From Pseudoalteromonas sp. XMcav2-N (lineage in GTDB: Bacteria > Pseudomonadota > Gammaproteobacteria > Enterobacterales > Alteromonadaceae), in the NCBI RefSeq assembly GCF_024124545.1, contig NZ_JAMXSF010000016.1, forward strand, positions 1 through 64,000: DNA of 64,000 bases, read 5' to 3'. Every line of letters begins with the position of its first letter. The first letter of the stretch is position 1. The position numbers were made by a program, and so were the translations under genes. The notes under the pieces were generated by a model that searched no databases, was not told the DNA's origin, and saw only the letters and a list, made by a program, of their open reading frames with translations. Shown here in pieces: positions 25,794-34,141 of this stretch.

Positions 25794-27368
25794 ATGTCAA
25801 TATCATTAATGATGATGCTCGTCATCACGCTCAGTTTTGCGCTCAGTGCCTGGCACTGCGGCCGTGCCGAACGCATCGGCAAACGGTTTGTAACTGTCTT
25901 CTCTGGCTGGCTGTTGGTTCTGTTGGTCACAGCCCTTGCAGGGCAGGGCGTCGACACTAAGATACTTCCCGACAGTGCCTTCACTCAATGGGTTTATGTC
26001 ACTTCACTGGGGCTGTTCATGTTTGCTCTGGTGATATTTATGGCCATTATTCTGATGCGCTTTTCTCTTAACTATATGGCTGGTGAGCCGCGCCTGAATG
26101 TTTACTGGCGCTGGCTGCTTGGCACCCTGGCGGCGGTGTCTCTGGTGGTGTTGAGCAATCACTTGCTGCTGCTTTTACTGGGCTGGACGCTGATCAGCCT
26201 GGCTTTGCACCAGCTGTTACTTTTCTATCCTGAGCGTCCCCGTGCAGCCCTGGGCGCACACAAAAAATTTATTCTGGCGCGTCTGGCCGAGCTGGCGCTG
26301 TGTGTTGCCGTGTTGTGTTTATATCAGGCTCACGGCACCTTTTTGTTGACCGATATTCTGGCACATTATCAGGCTCCCAACCCTGAAGTCAGTGTTTACA
26401 CCCAGATTGCCGCAGTATCGCTGGTACTCGTTGCGCTTATCAAATGTGCACAGTTGCCGGTACATGGCTGGCTGATGCAGGTGGTAGAAGCACCTACGCC
26501 GGTCAGTGCCTTGCTACATGCGGGTGTTATCAATCTGGGTGGCTTTTTAATGATAATGTTTGCGCCTCTGGTTATGCAGGTCGCCATTGCGCAGTGGATC
26601 TTGCTACTCGCTGGCGGCCTGACAACAGTTCTTGCGGCGCTGATCATGACAACCCGGGTGAGTGTTAAGGTTAGCCTGGCCTGGTCAACCAGTGCGCAGA
26701 TGGGTTTGATGCTGATTGAATGTGCGCTGGGTCTTTATGAGCTGGCACTGCTGCATTTACTGGCCCACTCTGCCTACAAAGCCCATGCTTTTCTTAACTC
26801 AGGCAACGCTGTTCGCGAAAACCTTCAGGCACGTCTGGCAGTCCCTGTCACCCCGTCAGTGACACGCTGGCTGGGCGCGGCGCTGCTGAGTGTCAGTCTG
26901 GTTGCTGTGGCCTACTGGCTGGTGGGTCAGAGCACAGCCCTGAGTATGTGGGCCTTACTGGCAATGTCGCTAACCTTGCTGCTGGCACAGCGCAGCAGTG
27001 CGCACCACAGTCTGCCATGGGTTGGTGTGGTGGCGCTCAGTGTGCTGTTGCTGGCCAGTTATGCAGCCCTGAAAACCCTGCTGGCGCAGACCGTCTTTGC
27101 TAATGTGGCGCTGCATGAAGCGCCTTTGAGTGCGGCGGATAGTGTGGTGCTGGCGCTGTTTGTCAGCCTGTTTGTATTGAACTGGCTACTAACCTACCGG
27201 GCAGCACACCCTAAGGTACAAAGCCTTTCTGTGGTGCTGTTTGCCGGATTGTATCTGGATGAGTGGTGGACCCGGCTGACGTTGAAAGTGTGGCCGGTGA
27301 GGCTGCCGGCCCCAGTCAAATCGCAACGCGCCGTCAAGCGCCCGTATGGATTAATTCAGGAGTCTTAA
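25794..27368 (+). CDS. dabB: DabB: NuoL-like subunit of the DAB inorganic-carbon transporter
   Basis: This 524-residue polytopic protein of the proton-translocating NuoL/MrpA family carries LARLAELALCVAVL, CAQLPVHGWLMQVVEAPTPVSALLHAGVINLGGFL and LLHLLAHSAYKAHAFLNSGN. These are the conserved proton-channel segments (glutamate, lysine and histidine relay). A lone NuoL-like gene followed at once by a DUF2309 gene is the DAB (DABs accumulate bicarbonate) arrangement. DabB is thought to conduct the cation that drives DabA. The ATG has GGAG about 10 bp ahead; the stop is 1 bp from dabA. Confidence 0.9.
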   Translation: MSISLMMMLVITLSFALSAWHCGRAERIGKRFVTVFSGWLLVLLVTALAGQGVDTKILPDSAFTQWVYVTSLGLFMFALVIFMAIILMRFSLNYMAGEPRLNVYWRWLLGTLAAVSLVVLSNHLLLLLLGWTLISLALHQLLLFYPERPRAALGAHKKFILARLAELALCVAVLCLYQAHGTFLLTDILAHYQAPNPEVSVYTQIAAVSLVLVALIKCAQLPVHGWLMQVVEAPTPVSALLHAGVINLGGFLMIMFAPLVMQVAIAQWILLLAGGLTTVLAALIMTTRVSVKVSLAWSTSAQMGLMLIECALGLYELALLHLLAHSAYKAHAFLNSGNAVRENLQARLAVPVTPSVTRWLGAALLSVSLVAVAYWLVGQSTALSMWALLAMSLTLLLAQRSSAHHSLPWVGVVALSVLLLASYAALKTLLAQTVFANVALHEAPLSAADSVVLALFVSLFVLNWLLTYRAAHPKVQSLSVVLFAGLYLDEWWTRLTLKVWPVRLPAPVKSQRAVKRPYGLIQES

Positions 27369-27369
27369 C

Positions 27370-29820
27370 ATGGCAAGTGATATTCGCACACTTACTCAGG
27401 CACAGCGGATGTCTGTCCAGGCTGCCTGCCAGAAGTTGGCACCCAGCTGGCCGCTGGACCAGATGATAGCCGTCAGCCCCTACTGGCCGATGCGCAACGA
27501 GCGAATTGAACAGGTCAGCGCACGGCTCAGCGCGCTGGCGGGGATTTCAATGCTGATGCCGGCCAGCGATTATCTGGACTGGTATAGACGGGGCCTGATC
27601 AGCGAGCAGGCACTACACATGGCGCTGGCAGAGTCAGGGCTAGGTATGAGTGCTGCCGAACTGGTTCAGGCACTGGAACGTGCGCCAGAGCAGGCACCCT
27701 GGCAGTCATTGTCAGCGTTATTGGATGAGCACCGGGCGCGTCACAAAATGGCCTGGAGAGATGAAATCATTCATCAGATCAGCCAGTTCTGTGCTGCGCA
27801 TTTTCAACAAGCTCAGCCCATGTTGCATCGTGAGCATAGCAATGCGCAGCCTGCTCTGTACACGCACTGGCTGGCGGTTAGTCAGCGCGATCGCGGGCTC
27901 AGTATCGTGTTGGATGAGCCTGATCTGCACCGCTATTTTAAACAGTTGCCAGACGACCCGGGGGTTTTGATAGCGCAAGCGCTGGATACCTTTGGGGTGC
28001 AGGACGACCAGGTTGAGTTGTATGCACATGCGCAGCTGCTGGATGTGAGCGGATGGGGCGCCTGGGTCGCTTATTTGCGCTGGCAGAACGAGCTCAAAGG
28101 CGATCCACAGGATCAAATGCAGGATCTGCTTGCCATTCGTATGGCATGGGAGCTGGTGCTGTGGCGTTATCAGCAAGCCCACTTTCCAACATTTTTTACT
28201 ACTTTGGCGCATAAATGGAAGCAATCTCTCGCAATGCTGTCGGAACAACCAGCGCAACATCAAACGCAACAAAAGTCCCTGTGGATCTGGGCCAGAGCAG
28301 CAGAGCTGAGCTATCAGCAGCAACTGCATAAGGCACTGAGTTGCCCGGCAAATCAGCCGGCACAGGCCATACAGTGTCAAGCCGCATTTTGTATCGATGT
28401 GCGTTCTGAGGTTTATCGTCGCGCACTGGAAGCGCAAAGCGATGAGGTACAGACGATGGGGTTTGCGGGCTTCTTTGGTTTACCGATTTCATACCAGGTG
28501 CAACAGGCAGATGTGAACCGCCCTCAATGCCCGGGTTTGTTGTTACCAAGTCTGGTGGCCTCTCATAGCCAGACAGATAAACATGGCGCCGCTTCGCTCA
28601 ATGCAGGCGCCCGCTGGCAGGCATTTTCTAAATCGGCCACGGCCTCATTCTCTATGGTGGAATCGGTGGGCTGGCTGGATACCTTTAAATTACTGAAAAA
28701 AGCCTTCTTTGCATCTGAACAGGCCCATCCGGTTGACAAGCTGACGAACAGTCAGGACTGGTCGTTGACACAAAATGGAGAGGAACTGAGCGTACAACAA
28801 AAGGCGGGCCTGGCCGCTGGCGTGCTGAATGCGATGGGGTTTGAGCAGTTCGCCCCCACTGTGCTATTGGTTGGACATGGTAGTCATTCTACCAATAACT
28901 TGCAGGAAGCGGGGCTCGGGTGCGGTGCGTGCGGTGGACAAAGTGGTGAGGTAAACGTCAAAGTGCTGGCCTGGTTACTCAATGACAAGGCGGTGCGTGC
29001 GGCATTACCTGAACTGGGGATTGAGATCCCAGAGCTGACAAAATTTGTAGCGGCACTGCACAATACCACCACAGATCATATTCGTTGTTATGATGAACAG
29101 CCGGATGCTCAGATTGCGTTGTGGCTTCAGGGTGCTACAGCGGCTGCACAAAAAGAGCGGGCGGCAAAGCTGGATACTCAGTTAGCTGATGCAAGTCGGG
29201 AAGCGCTGGATCAGGCCCTGATAGCACGCAGTCTGGATTGGTCCCAGACTCGTCCAGAGTGGGGACTGGCAAACAATGCTGCATTTATCGTTGCACCCCG
29301 TAGCTGGACCCAGGGCATTGATTTACAGGGGCGCAGCTTTTTGCATGATTATCAGTATCAGCAGGATCCAGACTATCAGGTTCTGGAAGCCATTATGACT
29401 GCCCCAATGCTGGTAACCCACTGGATCAATATGCAATACAATGCCTCGACCACAGATAATCTGCACTTCGGCAGTGGTAATAAGGTGTTGCATAACGCGG
29501 TGGGTGGCAATATCGGGGTATTTGAGGGCAATGGCGGTGACTTGCGAACCGGTCTTGCAATGCAGTCGCTACACAACGGATACGACTGGATGCATCAGGT
29601 GTTACGCCTGTCTGTTTATCTGGCAGCACCTAAATCCGCGATTAAAGAGATTGCTGAGCGTCATGAGGTGGTCAGGCAGTTGATCGATAATGAGTGGTTG
29701 TACGTATTTCAGTGGCAACAGACGGGCGAGATAAGCCGCTTTTATCAAAATCGCTGGTGGCCGGTGTCGGTTGAATCGTCCGTATCAGATGAAGAATCAA
29801 AAATAGTACAGTGTCTTTGA
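27370..29820 (+). CDS. dabA: DabA: zinc-containing subunit of the DAB inorganic-carbon transporter (DUF2309)
   Basis: This 816-residue DUF2309 protein has FCIDVRSE with C341 and D343, and VGHGSHSTNN followed by GLGCGACGG with H503 and C518. The C-x-D and H-x14-C spacing equals that of the zinc ligands described in Halothiobacillus DabA. DabA is a beta-carbonic-anhydrase-like protein that hydrates CO2 unidirectionally to accumulate bicarbonate when coupled to DabB. CAGGAG precedes the ATG. In a heterotroph the likely purpose is bicarbonate supply for carboxylases in air or alkaline seawater. A strong terminator follows. Confidence 0.92.
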   Translation: MASDIRTLTQAQRMSVQAACQKLAPSWPLDQMIAVSPYWPMRNERIEQVSARLSALAGISMLMPASDYLDWYRRGLISEQALHMALAESGLGMSAAELVQALERAPEQAPWQSLSALLDEHRARHKMAWRDEIIHQISQFCAAHFQQAQPMLHREHSNAQPALYTHWLAVSQRDRGLSIVLDEPDLHRYFKQLPDDPGVLIAQALDTFGVQDDQVELYAHAQLLDVSGWGAWVAYLRWQNELKGDPQDQMQDLLAIRMAWELVLWRYQQAHFPTFFTTLAHKWKQSLAMLSEQPAQHQTQQKSLWIWARAAELSYQQQLHKALSCPANQPAQAIQCQAAFCIDVRSEVYRRALEAQSDEVQTMGFAGFFGLPISYQVQQADVNRPQCPGLLLPSLVASHSQTDKHGAASLNAGARWQAFSKSATASFSMVESVGWLDTFKLLKKAFFASEQAHPVDKLTNSQDWSLTQNGEELSVQQKAGLAAGVLNAMGFEQFAPTVLLVGHGSHSTNNLQEAGLGCGACGGQSGEVNVKVLAWLLNDKAVRAALPELGIEIPELTKFVAALHNTTTDHIRCYDEQPDAQIALWLQGATAAAQKERAAKLDTQLADASREALDQALIARSLDWSQTRPEWGLANNAAFIVAPRSWTQGIDLQGRSFLHDYQYQQDPDYQVLEAIMTAPMLVTHWINMQYNASTTDNLHFGSGNKVLHNAVGGNIGVFEGNGGDLRTGLAMQSLHNGYDWMHQVLRLSVYLAAPKSAIKEIAERHEVVRQLIDNEWLYVFQWQQTGEISRFYQNRWWPVSVESSVSDEESKIVQCL

Positions 29821-29861
29821 CTTCTGGTATTTGTACTACCAGAACAAAGCTGTGGGGCACG

Positions 29862-29890
29862 AAGCGGCAACCTCCGGGTTGCCGCTTTTT
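29862..29890 (+). terminator. Rho-independent terminator after dabA
   Basis: AAGCGGCAACC (29862-29872) pairs with GGTTGCCGCTT (29877-29887) around a TCCG loop, followed by a T run. A second small dyad (CTGGTA / TACCAG) lies just before it at about 29823-29841. Confidence 0.9.
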
Positions 29891-29957
29891 TATTACCACG
29901 GCGCTTGGTATATCCGTGTGGATCTGCCACAGTTATAGTAACCATAGGGAGTTTACT

Positions 29958-30002
29958 ATGAGTGACTTAACGTACAAAACAACAGGCAATAATTCGGAGT
30001 GA
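29958..30002 (+). CDS. Possible 14-residue leader peptide
   Basis: An ATG at 29958 opens a 14-codon frame, MSDLTYKTTGNNSE. AGGGAG is well placed ahead of it, and its TGA ends 2 bp before the ATG of the next small gene. The short frame, the good ribosome site and the near-overlap suggest translational coupling or a regulatory leader. It may equally be a chance frame inside a 5' untranslated region. Confidence 0.35.
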   Translation: MSDLTYKTTGNNSE

Positions 30003-30004
30003 GC

Positions 30005-30232
30005 ATGTCGGGAGATATCGTCAAAATTCAGGCTGAACACTGGTCAGCAACTCAGCTTAAGTTAAAAGCACTCAGTGAAAAAATGGCCGAACTGGAACCT
30101 TTAATCCTGGAAGCTGCCGAGCAGCTCGACCCGCACAGCTGCAGTTATGATGCGAGCAAACGTCAGGCACTGGCAAAACGTCTGAAAGCGGTGCTGTCTA
30201 AAGACGGTGACGCGGTATCACAAATCAAATAA
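30005..30232 (+). CDS. Small helical protein of unknown function
   Basis: I do not recognise this 75-residue protein. It is mostly charged and helical (LKLKALSEKMAELEPLILEAAEQLD, SKRQALAKRLKAVLSK), with one cysteine and no signal or membrane segment, so it is probably cytosolic and possibly self-associating. GGAG lies 5 bp before the ATG. A GTG six bases upstream in frame is less well placed. It stands after the dabA terminator and behind a 14-codon frame, so it has its own promoter. A functional link to dabBA is not shown. Confidence 0.65.
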   Translation: MSGDIVKIQAEHWSATQLKLKALSEKMAELEPLILEAAEQLDPHSCSYDASKRQALAKRLKAVLSKDGDAVSQIK

Positions 30233-30396
30233 CCAGTGTGATATTTAACCTAAGCACTGCCCAAGCGGTGGCGTTTTTGTTTAAAGCGGATAAGGCAAAA
30301 TCAGATTGCACAAGAGCATATCTTTCCCTAAATTGTCATTGCGGCTCGTGTGAACGGCTCTAGAATAATAATTATAGAAGGAAGTTGGTAGGTGAT

Positions 30397-31143
30397 ATGA
30401 ATATATCGCAATGTCTTGTTATCTGCAGCATTTTGGTATCCGGGCTGACTTTGAGCAAAGCCGCGGTGGCGGATACGCTTGATGTTTCAGTCGGTTGGAC
30501 CAAACCGCCTTACGTTATAGAACAGGGAGACACTGGCTTTGAACTGGATATGGTGAAAGCGATTTTTGCTGCGCTGGGCCATGATCTGCAATTCGTTTAT
30601 GTCCCGTTCGGTCGTTCAGATTCGCTGCTGAAAACCGGCAAAGTTGATGCGGCACTGACCATGAACCGACGTATGGATCTGGCGGGGGCGGTCTTGTCTG
30701 AACCCTACATTACCTATCATAACACCGCAATTAGTTTAAAAAGTCGTAACTTAAAGCTGCACAGTATCAGTGCACTTGAGAATTATGCCGTAATTGGATT
30801 TCAAAATGCATCGCTGGTCCTGGGGATGGAATATCAGCTCGCAACCGCCAATAGCCCTTTGTACATAGAGCTGCCAGATCAGAAAAAACAGGTTGAGCTA
30901 CTGCTGCAGGGCAAAGTCGATGTAGTCGTCATGGATATCAATATTTTTAACTATCTGAGCAAGGCAATTCTTGGTCGTGACCAGATGGTCAACGTGTCGG
31001 TGCATTATCTATTTCCCGCATCACCTTATCGCATTGCATTCAGAGATCCTGAGCTTAAAGAGGCTTTTAATCTTAAGATGGTACAGTTCAAAAATAGCCC
31101 CGCCTATCAAAAGTTACTGAGTCGATATCAATTCCTGCAATAA
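30397..31143 (+). CDS. Periplasmic solute-binding protein, SBP_bac_3 family
   Basis: This protein of about 248 residues has a signal peptide (cleavage near AVA-DTL) and the two-lobe amino-acid-binding fold: VGWTKPPYVIEQGDTGFELDMVKAIFAALG opens lobe one, then GRSDSLLKTGKVDAALTMNRR, and a second-lobe KKQVELLLQGKVDVVVMD. Members bind amino acids or similar small polar ligands. No permease or ATPase gene is adjacent, so it may serve as an orphan sensor or use a distant transporter. A TTG at 30385 extends the frame by 4 residues; the ATG at 30397 is preferred. Confidence 0.85.
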   Translation: MNISQCLVICSILVSGLTLSKAAVADTLDVSVGWTKPPYVIEQGDTGFELDMVKAIFAALGHDLQFVYVPFGRSDSLLKTGKVDAALTMNRRMDLAGAVLSEPYITYHNTAISLKSRNLKLHSISALENYAVIGFQNASLVLGMEYQLATANSPLYIELPDQKKQVELLLQGKVDVVVMDINIFNYLSKAILGRDQMVNVSVHYLFPASPYRIAFRDPELKEAFNLKMVQFKNSPAYQKLLSRYQFLQ

Positions 31144-31181
31144 GCCTTTTCACCTTTCCCGCTTGGCCACAATCAGGTTGT

Positions 31182-31232
31182 TGTCACTGACACTCAGTTT
31201 TTGATGTCTTATTTTGTCGTTTTTGTGTCTTA
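31182..31232 (+). promoter_or_regulatory. Candidate operator region of the GlxA-type regulator
   Basis: Two near-identical direct repeats, TTTTTGATGTCTTA (31198-31211) and TTTTTGTGTCTTA (31220-31232), are about two helical turns apart, the usual spacing for AraC-type regulators. The dyad TGTCA-C-TGACA lies at 31182-31192. All are in the 135-bp gap ahead of the regulator gene. Confidence 0.45.
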
Positions 31233-31278
31233 AGTGACACTGCTTGTTCGGTTATGATGTACATCAAAGGAGTAAACT

Positions 31279-32229
31279 ATGACCAGAAAACAAGTATATT
31301 TTATCGCGGATGGGTTTCAGGCCCTGGACTTATTTGGACCGCTGGATACCTTTATGGAGGCTAACGCCTGCGTGCCAAATGCTTATGCGAGTAAGCTGCT
31401 GAGCATAGTAGCGGGTCCGGTCAGAACCGCTTACGGTCAGCAGGTTCATGCCGATTTTGGGCTGGGCGATGATATCGACCTGGATGATTTGATCATCTGT
31501 GGTGGCAGTGGCATGCGGACGTTAACGCTTGGCGCCCAACAACTGGCAGCTCTGTCTGCGCTGGCAGACAAAGCAGAGCGGGTATTCAGTATCTGTACCG
31601 GCGCGTTTGTGCTGGCCCAGCTTTTTCCTGATCAGGCATTAACCCTGACGACGCACTGGCGCTATTGCGAAAATTTGGCCCGGCAACATCAACATTGCAC
31701 CGTTTCTGCGGACCCTTTGTATATACAGGACCAGCATGTCTGGTCGTCGGCAGGGGTGTTGTCAGGTGTTGATCTGGCACTGGCCATTGTGAGAGAGGAT
31801 CATGGCAACAGTATTGCCGCACAAGTGGCGAAAGATTTAGTGGTCTATCTGCAACGATCAGGAAACCAACATCAGTATTCAGATGCCCTCGCACTGCAAT
31901 CTGGTGACAGTTTAAAGCTTTCTCCGTTAATGGATTGGTTAAGCACACAGCTTAATCAGTCGGTCACGGTATCCAGGATGGCTGAGTTTTGTAACCTCAG
32001 CGAGCGGCAACTGACACGCTTGTTTAAGCAGCATCTGAATTGTACACCCAGCCACTACTTTAAGACCCTGAAACTGAATCATGCACGTGACCTGCTCTGT
32101 GAAGAAAATATCAGTCTGCAACATGTTTCGGGCAAGCTTGGCTTTAACAGCTATGACAGTTTCAGGCGCGCATTTATCAGGCAGTTTGGGGTATCCCCGT
32201 CACACTATACAAAAGGAATTAACCGATGA
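31279..32229 (+). CDS. GlxA-family transcriptional regulator (DJ-1/PfpI domain plus AraC HTH)
   Basis: This 316-residue protein has an N-terminal DJ-1/PfpI-like domain with FSICTGAFVLAQLFPDQALTLTTHWRYCENL, in which SICTGAF holds the position of the nucleophile cysteine. A C-terminal AraC-type double helix-turn-helix follows (about 215-316, SERQLTRLFKQHLNCTPSHYFKTLKLNHARDLL). GlxA-type activators control amine and amino-acid metabolism genes. Its stop overlaps the start of the S41 peptidase by 4 bp, so the two form one transcript. Direct repeats upstream suggest autoregulation. Confidence 0.9.
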   Translation: MTRKQVYFIADGFQALDLFGPLDTFMEANACVPNAYASKLLSIVAGPVRTAYGQQVHADFGLGDDIDLDDLIICGGSGMRTLTLGAQQLAALSALADKAERVFSICTGAFVLAQLFPDQALTLTTHWRYCENLARQHQHCTVSADPLYIQDQHVWSSAGVLSGVDLALAIVREDHGNSIAAQVAKDLVVYLQRSGNQHQYSDALALQSGDSLKLSPLMDWLSTQLNQSVTVSRMAEFCNLSERQLTRLFKQHLNCTPSHYFKTLKLNHARDLLCEENISLQHVSGKLGFNSYDSFRRAFIRQFGVSPSHYTKGINR

Positions 32230-33488
32230 AATACAAACTGATAGCGCTGGTACTTGGTTGCTTTACACTCAATGGCGCCGCTTCACCGCTCACCCGGACA
32301 GAGCAACAAGCCTGGCTGGAAGACATTGACTTTTATGCCCAACAGGTTAAAACGCAACACATTCAGCCATTTCATACCCTGGCAGAAGCGGACTTTGACC
32401 GCAGAGTTGAGCGCCTCAAAACACAACTGCAAGGGCTCACACAAGCGCAGGTAGAAACCCGGTTAATGGCGATAAGCCGGGCAATAGGCGACGGACACAG
32501 CAATTATTTTATGATGTCGGGGCCACATCTGCACTTTCCATTTCGGTTTAAATTTTTTGGCGATACCTTACGTGTTATCGACACCACGTCAGCATATCGC
32601 AACTTACTGGGGGCTCAGCTTAGCTCAATCAACGGGGTGAGTGTGGCTGAGTTGTACACTCAGTTGGTGGCTACTTTGCCTGGTGTAGACAATCAGTACA
32701 GTGAAAAAGCCAGCTTTGAGTACTACCTGTCTTTACATAAATTATTGCTGGGGCTTGAGATAGTAGAAGAGGAACAGCCTGCGTTGTTCAAATTTGTCAT
32801 AGGGGAAGAGGAGAGCAGTGTACCGGTTTCGCCCATCAGTATGCGTGAATTTGGCAAACTCAGTTCTGCTTATTCGCGCACTGAGCCCGAATTGACTACA
32901 CAAAACATTGGCATGCCTGGGATCACATTGAGCCTGTTCAGGCAGCACAAAGCCGCTTACTTTGACTTTAGGTCCTATCCCAAACTAGAGCAGATAATAG
33001 CGAATTGTGAGGGCTTACAGGCAACACTCAGGGCGGCTGGCTCGCGCGTTATAATTGTTGATTTCAGAGGCAACGGTGGCGGTAATTTCTACTCGGGCCT
33101 GGCGTTGTCTGCGTGTTTGCAACCTCTGGATCAGATTGACTGGATGCAGGGAGTCTATGTGTTATCAGATGGAGAAACCTTTTCTGCTGCCATGACCAAT
33201 ACCGTGCAGTTCAGACAAATCCTCAATGCAACAGTGGTTGGCACCCCAACCGGAGGTGACCCAAATCAGTTTTCAGAAAACAGCGTGTTCTCGCTGCCAA
33301 ACTCGGGGCGTCGGTTCAGCTTGTCGAAACGTTACTATCCATTTTCAGACGTACAAAGTGATGCCGTGTATCCGGACATACACATAACACCGAGCTGGGA
33401 AGACTATCGCACAGGGAAGGATACTGTGCTGATATATCTTCTATCACAACTAAGCGCACGCACTCCGTTGTCTGTATCGATTGAGTAG
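32226..33488 (+). CDS. Secreted S41-family peptidase
   Basis: This 420-residue protein has a signal peptide (LIALVLGCFTLNGAASPL) and a C-terminal S41 (tail-specific protease) fold. IVDFRGNGGGNFYSGLALS is the conserved strand-loop, and YVLSDGETFSAAMTNTVQF carries the catalytic serine in SAA. VGTPTGGDPNQF is the family's final motif. No clear PDZ domain is seen between residues 100 and 220. The partner regulator gene overlaps it by 4 bp. It probably acts in the periplasm or outside the cell on unknown peptides. It ends about 85 bp from the convergent RiPP precursor gene. Confidence 0.85.
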   Translation: MKYKLIALVLGCFTLNGAASPLTRTEQQAWLEDIDFYAQQVKTQHIQPFHTLAEADFDRRVERLKTQLQGLTQAQVETRLMAISRAIGDGHSNYFMMSGPHLHFPFRFKFFGDTLRVIDTTSAYRNLLGAQLSSINGVSVAELYTQLVATLPGVDNQYSEKASFEYYLSLHKLLLGLEIVEEEQPALFKFVIGEEESSVPVSPISMREFGKLSSAYSRTEPELTTQNIGMPGITLSLFRQHKAAYFDFRSYPKLEQIIANCEGLQATLRAAGSRVIIVDFRGNGGGNFYSGLALSACLQPLDQIDWMQGVYVLSDGETFSAAMTNTVQFRQILNATVVGTPTGGDPNQFSENSVFSLPNSGRRFSLSKRYYPFSDVQSDAVYPDIHITPSWEDYRTGKDTVLIYLLSQLSARTPLSVSIE

Positions 33489-33573
33489 AAGCTGCGATTA
33501 AGCAAGGCATGGGTTCAGTGGCCCAGTGCCTTGTGTTCTCAACACGCCCAACTGGCACTGTTGAAGCAAACGT

Positions 33574-33759
33574 TTATAAAGGCAAGTTACACTCTAGCGT
33601 GAAACAATCCGTTGTTATACACAGATCCAGTGCAGAGCAGTGATGGTTTGTCAGTCCGGGAAAAGCACCTCCTGCAACCTGGTGTGTTGCGTGCTGTGGC
33701 ATTTGATTTGCCGTGTGCGTCAGGTTTTTAACCGCTTTCTTTTTGAAGTTAAGTTTCAT
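33574..33759 (-). CDS. Putative RiPP precursor peptide, lanthipeptide-leader-like
   Basis: A 61-residue peptide starts at an ATG with AAAGGAA ahead (33759), giving a better start than the upstream in-frame ATG at 33798. The leader begins MKLNFKKKAVKNLT and ends ATHQVAGG, a double-glycine cleavage site at residues 30-31. These are the traits of class I lanthipeptide leaders in marine Gammaproteobacteria and Bacteroidota as I recall them. The remaining 30-residue core has four cysteines (in NHHC, LDLC, TTDC, LEC) together with Thr and Ser, suitable for thioether rings. No LanB/C/M, C39 protease or transporter is adjacent, so maturation would rely on distant genes. Confidence 0.65.
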   Translation of the reverse strand: MKLNFKKKAVKNLTHTANQMPQHATHQVAGGAFPGLTNHHCSALDLCITTDCFTLECNLPL

Positions 33760-34141
33760 AATTATTCCTTTAAGTGACGCGCTCACCCAATTGAGCACAG
33801 CAATAAATTACCCTAAATAGGTAATTGTGCAACAGAAAAATGCAATTGTGGCAGAGCTCCGCCTGTTATTGGTGTGGCGGCATCCTTAAATTGCTCAATG
33901 GCCTTGGTCGCTGGTGTTAATGGCTTTCTTCATTGTTTCTCTTTCGGTGCTTAATATCTCTCATTTGCTGATTTTTGGATCTTTAAATTAACATAACCTC
34001 TGTGTTTTATTTTAATAATCTGATTTTTAAGACTAAAGATATTTTCTTCAATAATGGTTGTTGTTAATTTTATTTTTTATTTTTGTGAAATTTATTTGTG
34101 TGGGTCGGGTCTTTTTGTATGAATTCAAAAGGAGATACAAC
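33760..34141. other. AT-rich divergent promoter region, no gene seen
   Basis: This 382-bp stretch between the precursor peptide and the type III PKS is very AT-rich and holds the promoters of both. I see no clear operator, RNA or open frame. An in-frame extension of the PKS to 34058 is membrane-like but lacks a ribosome site. Confidence 0.4.
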
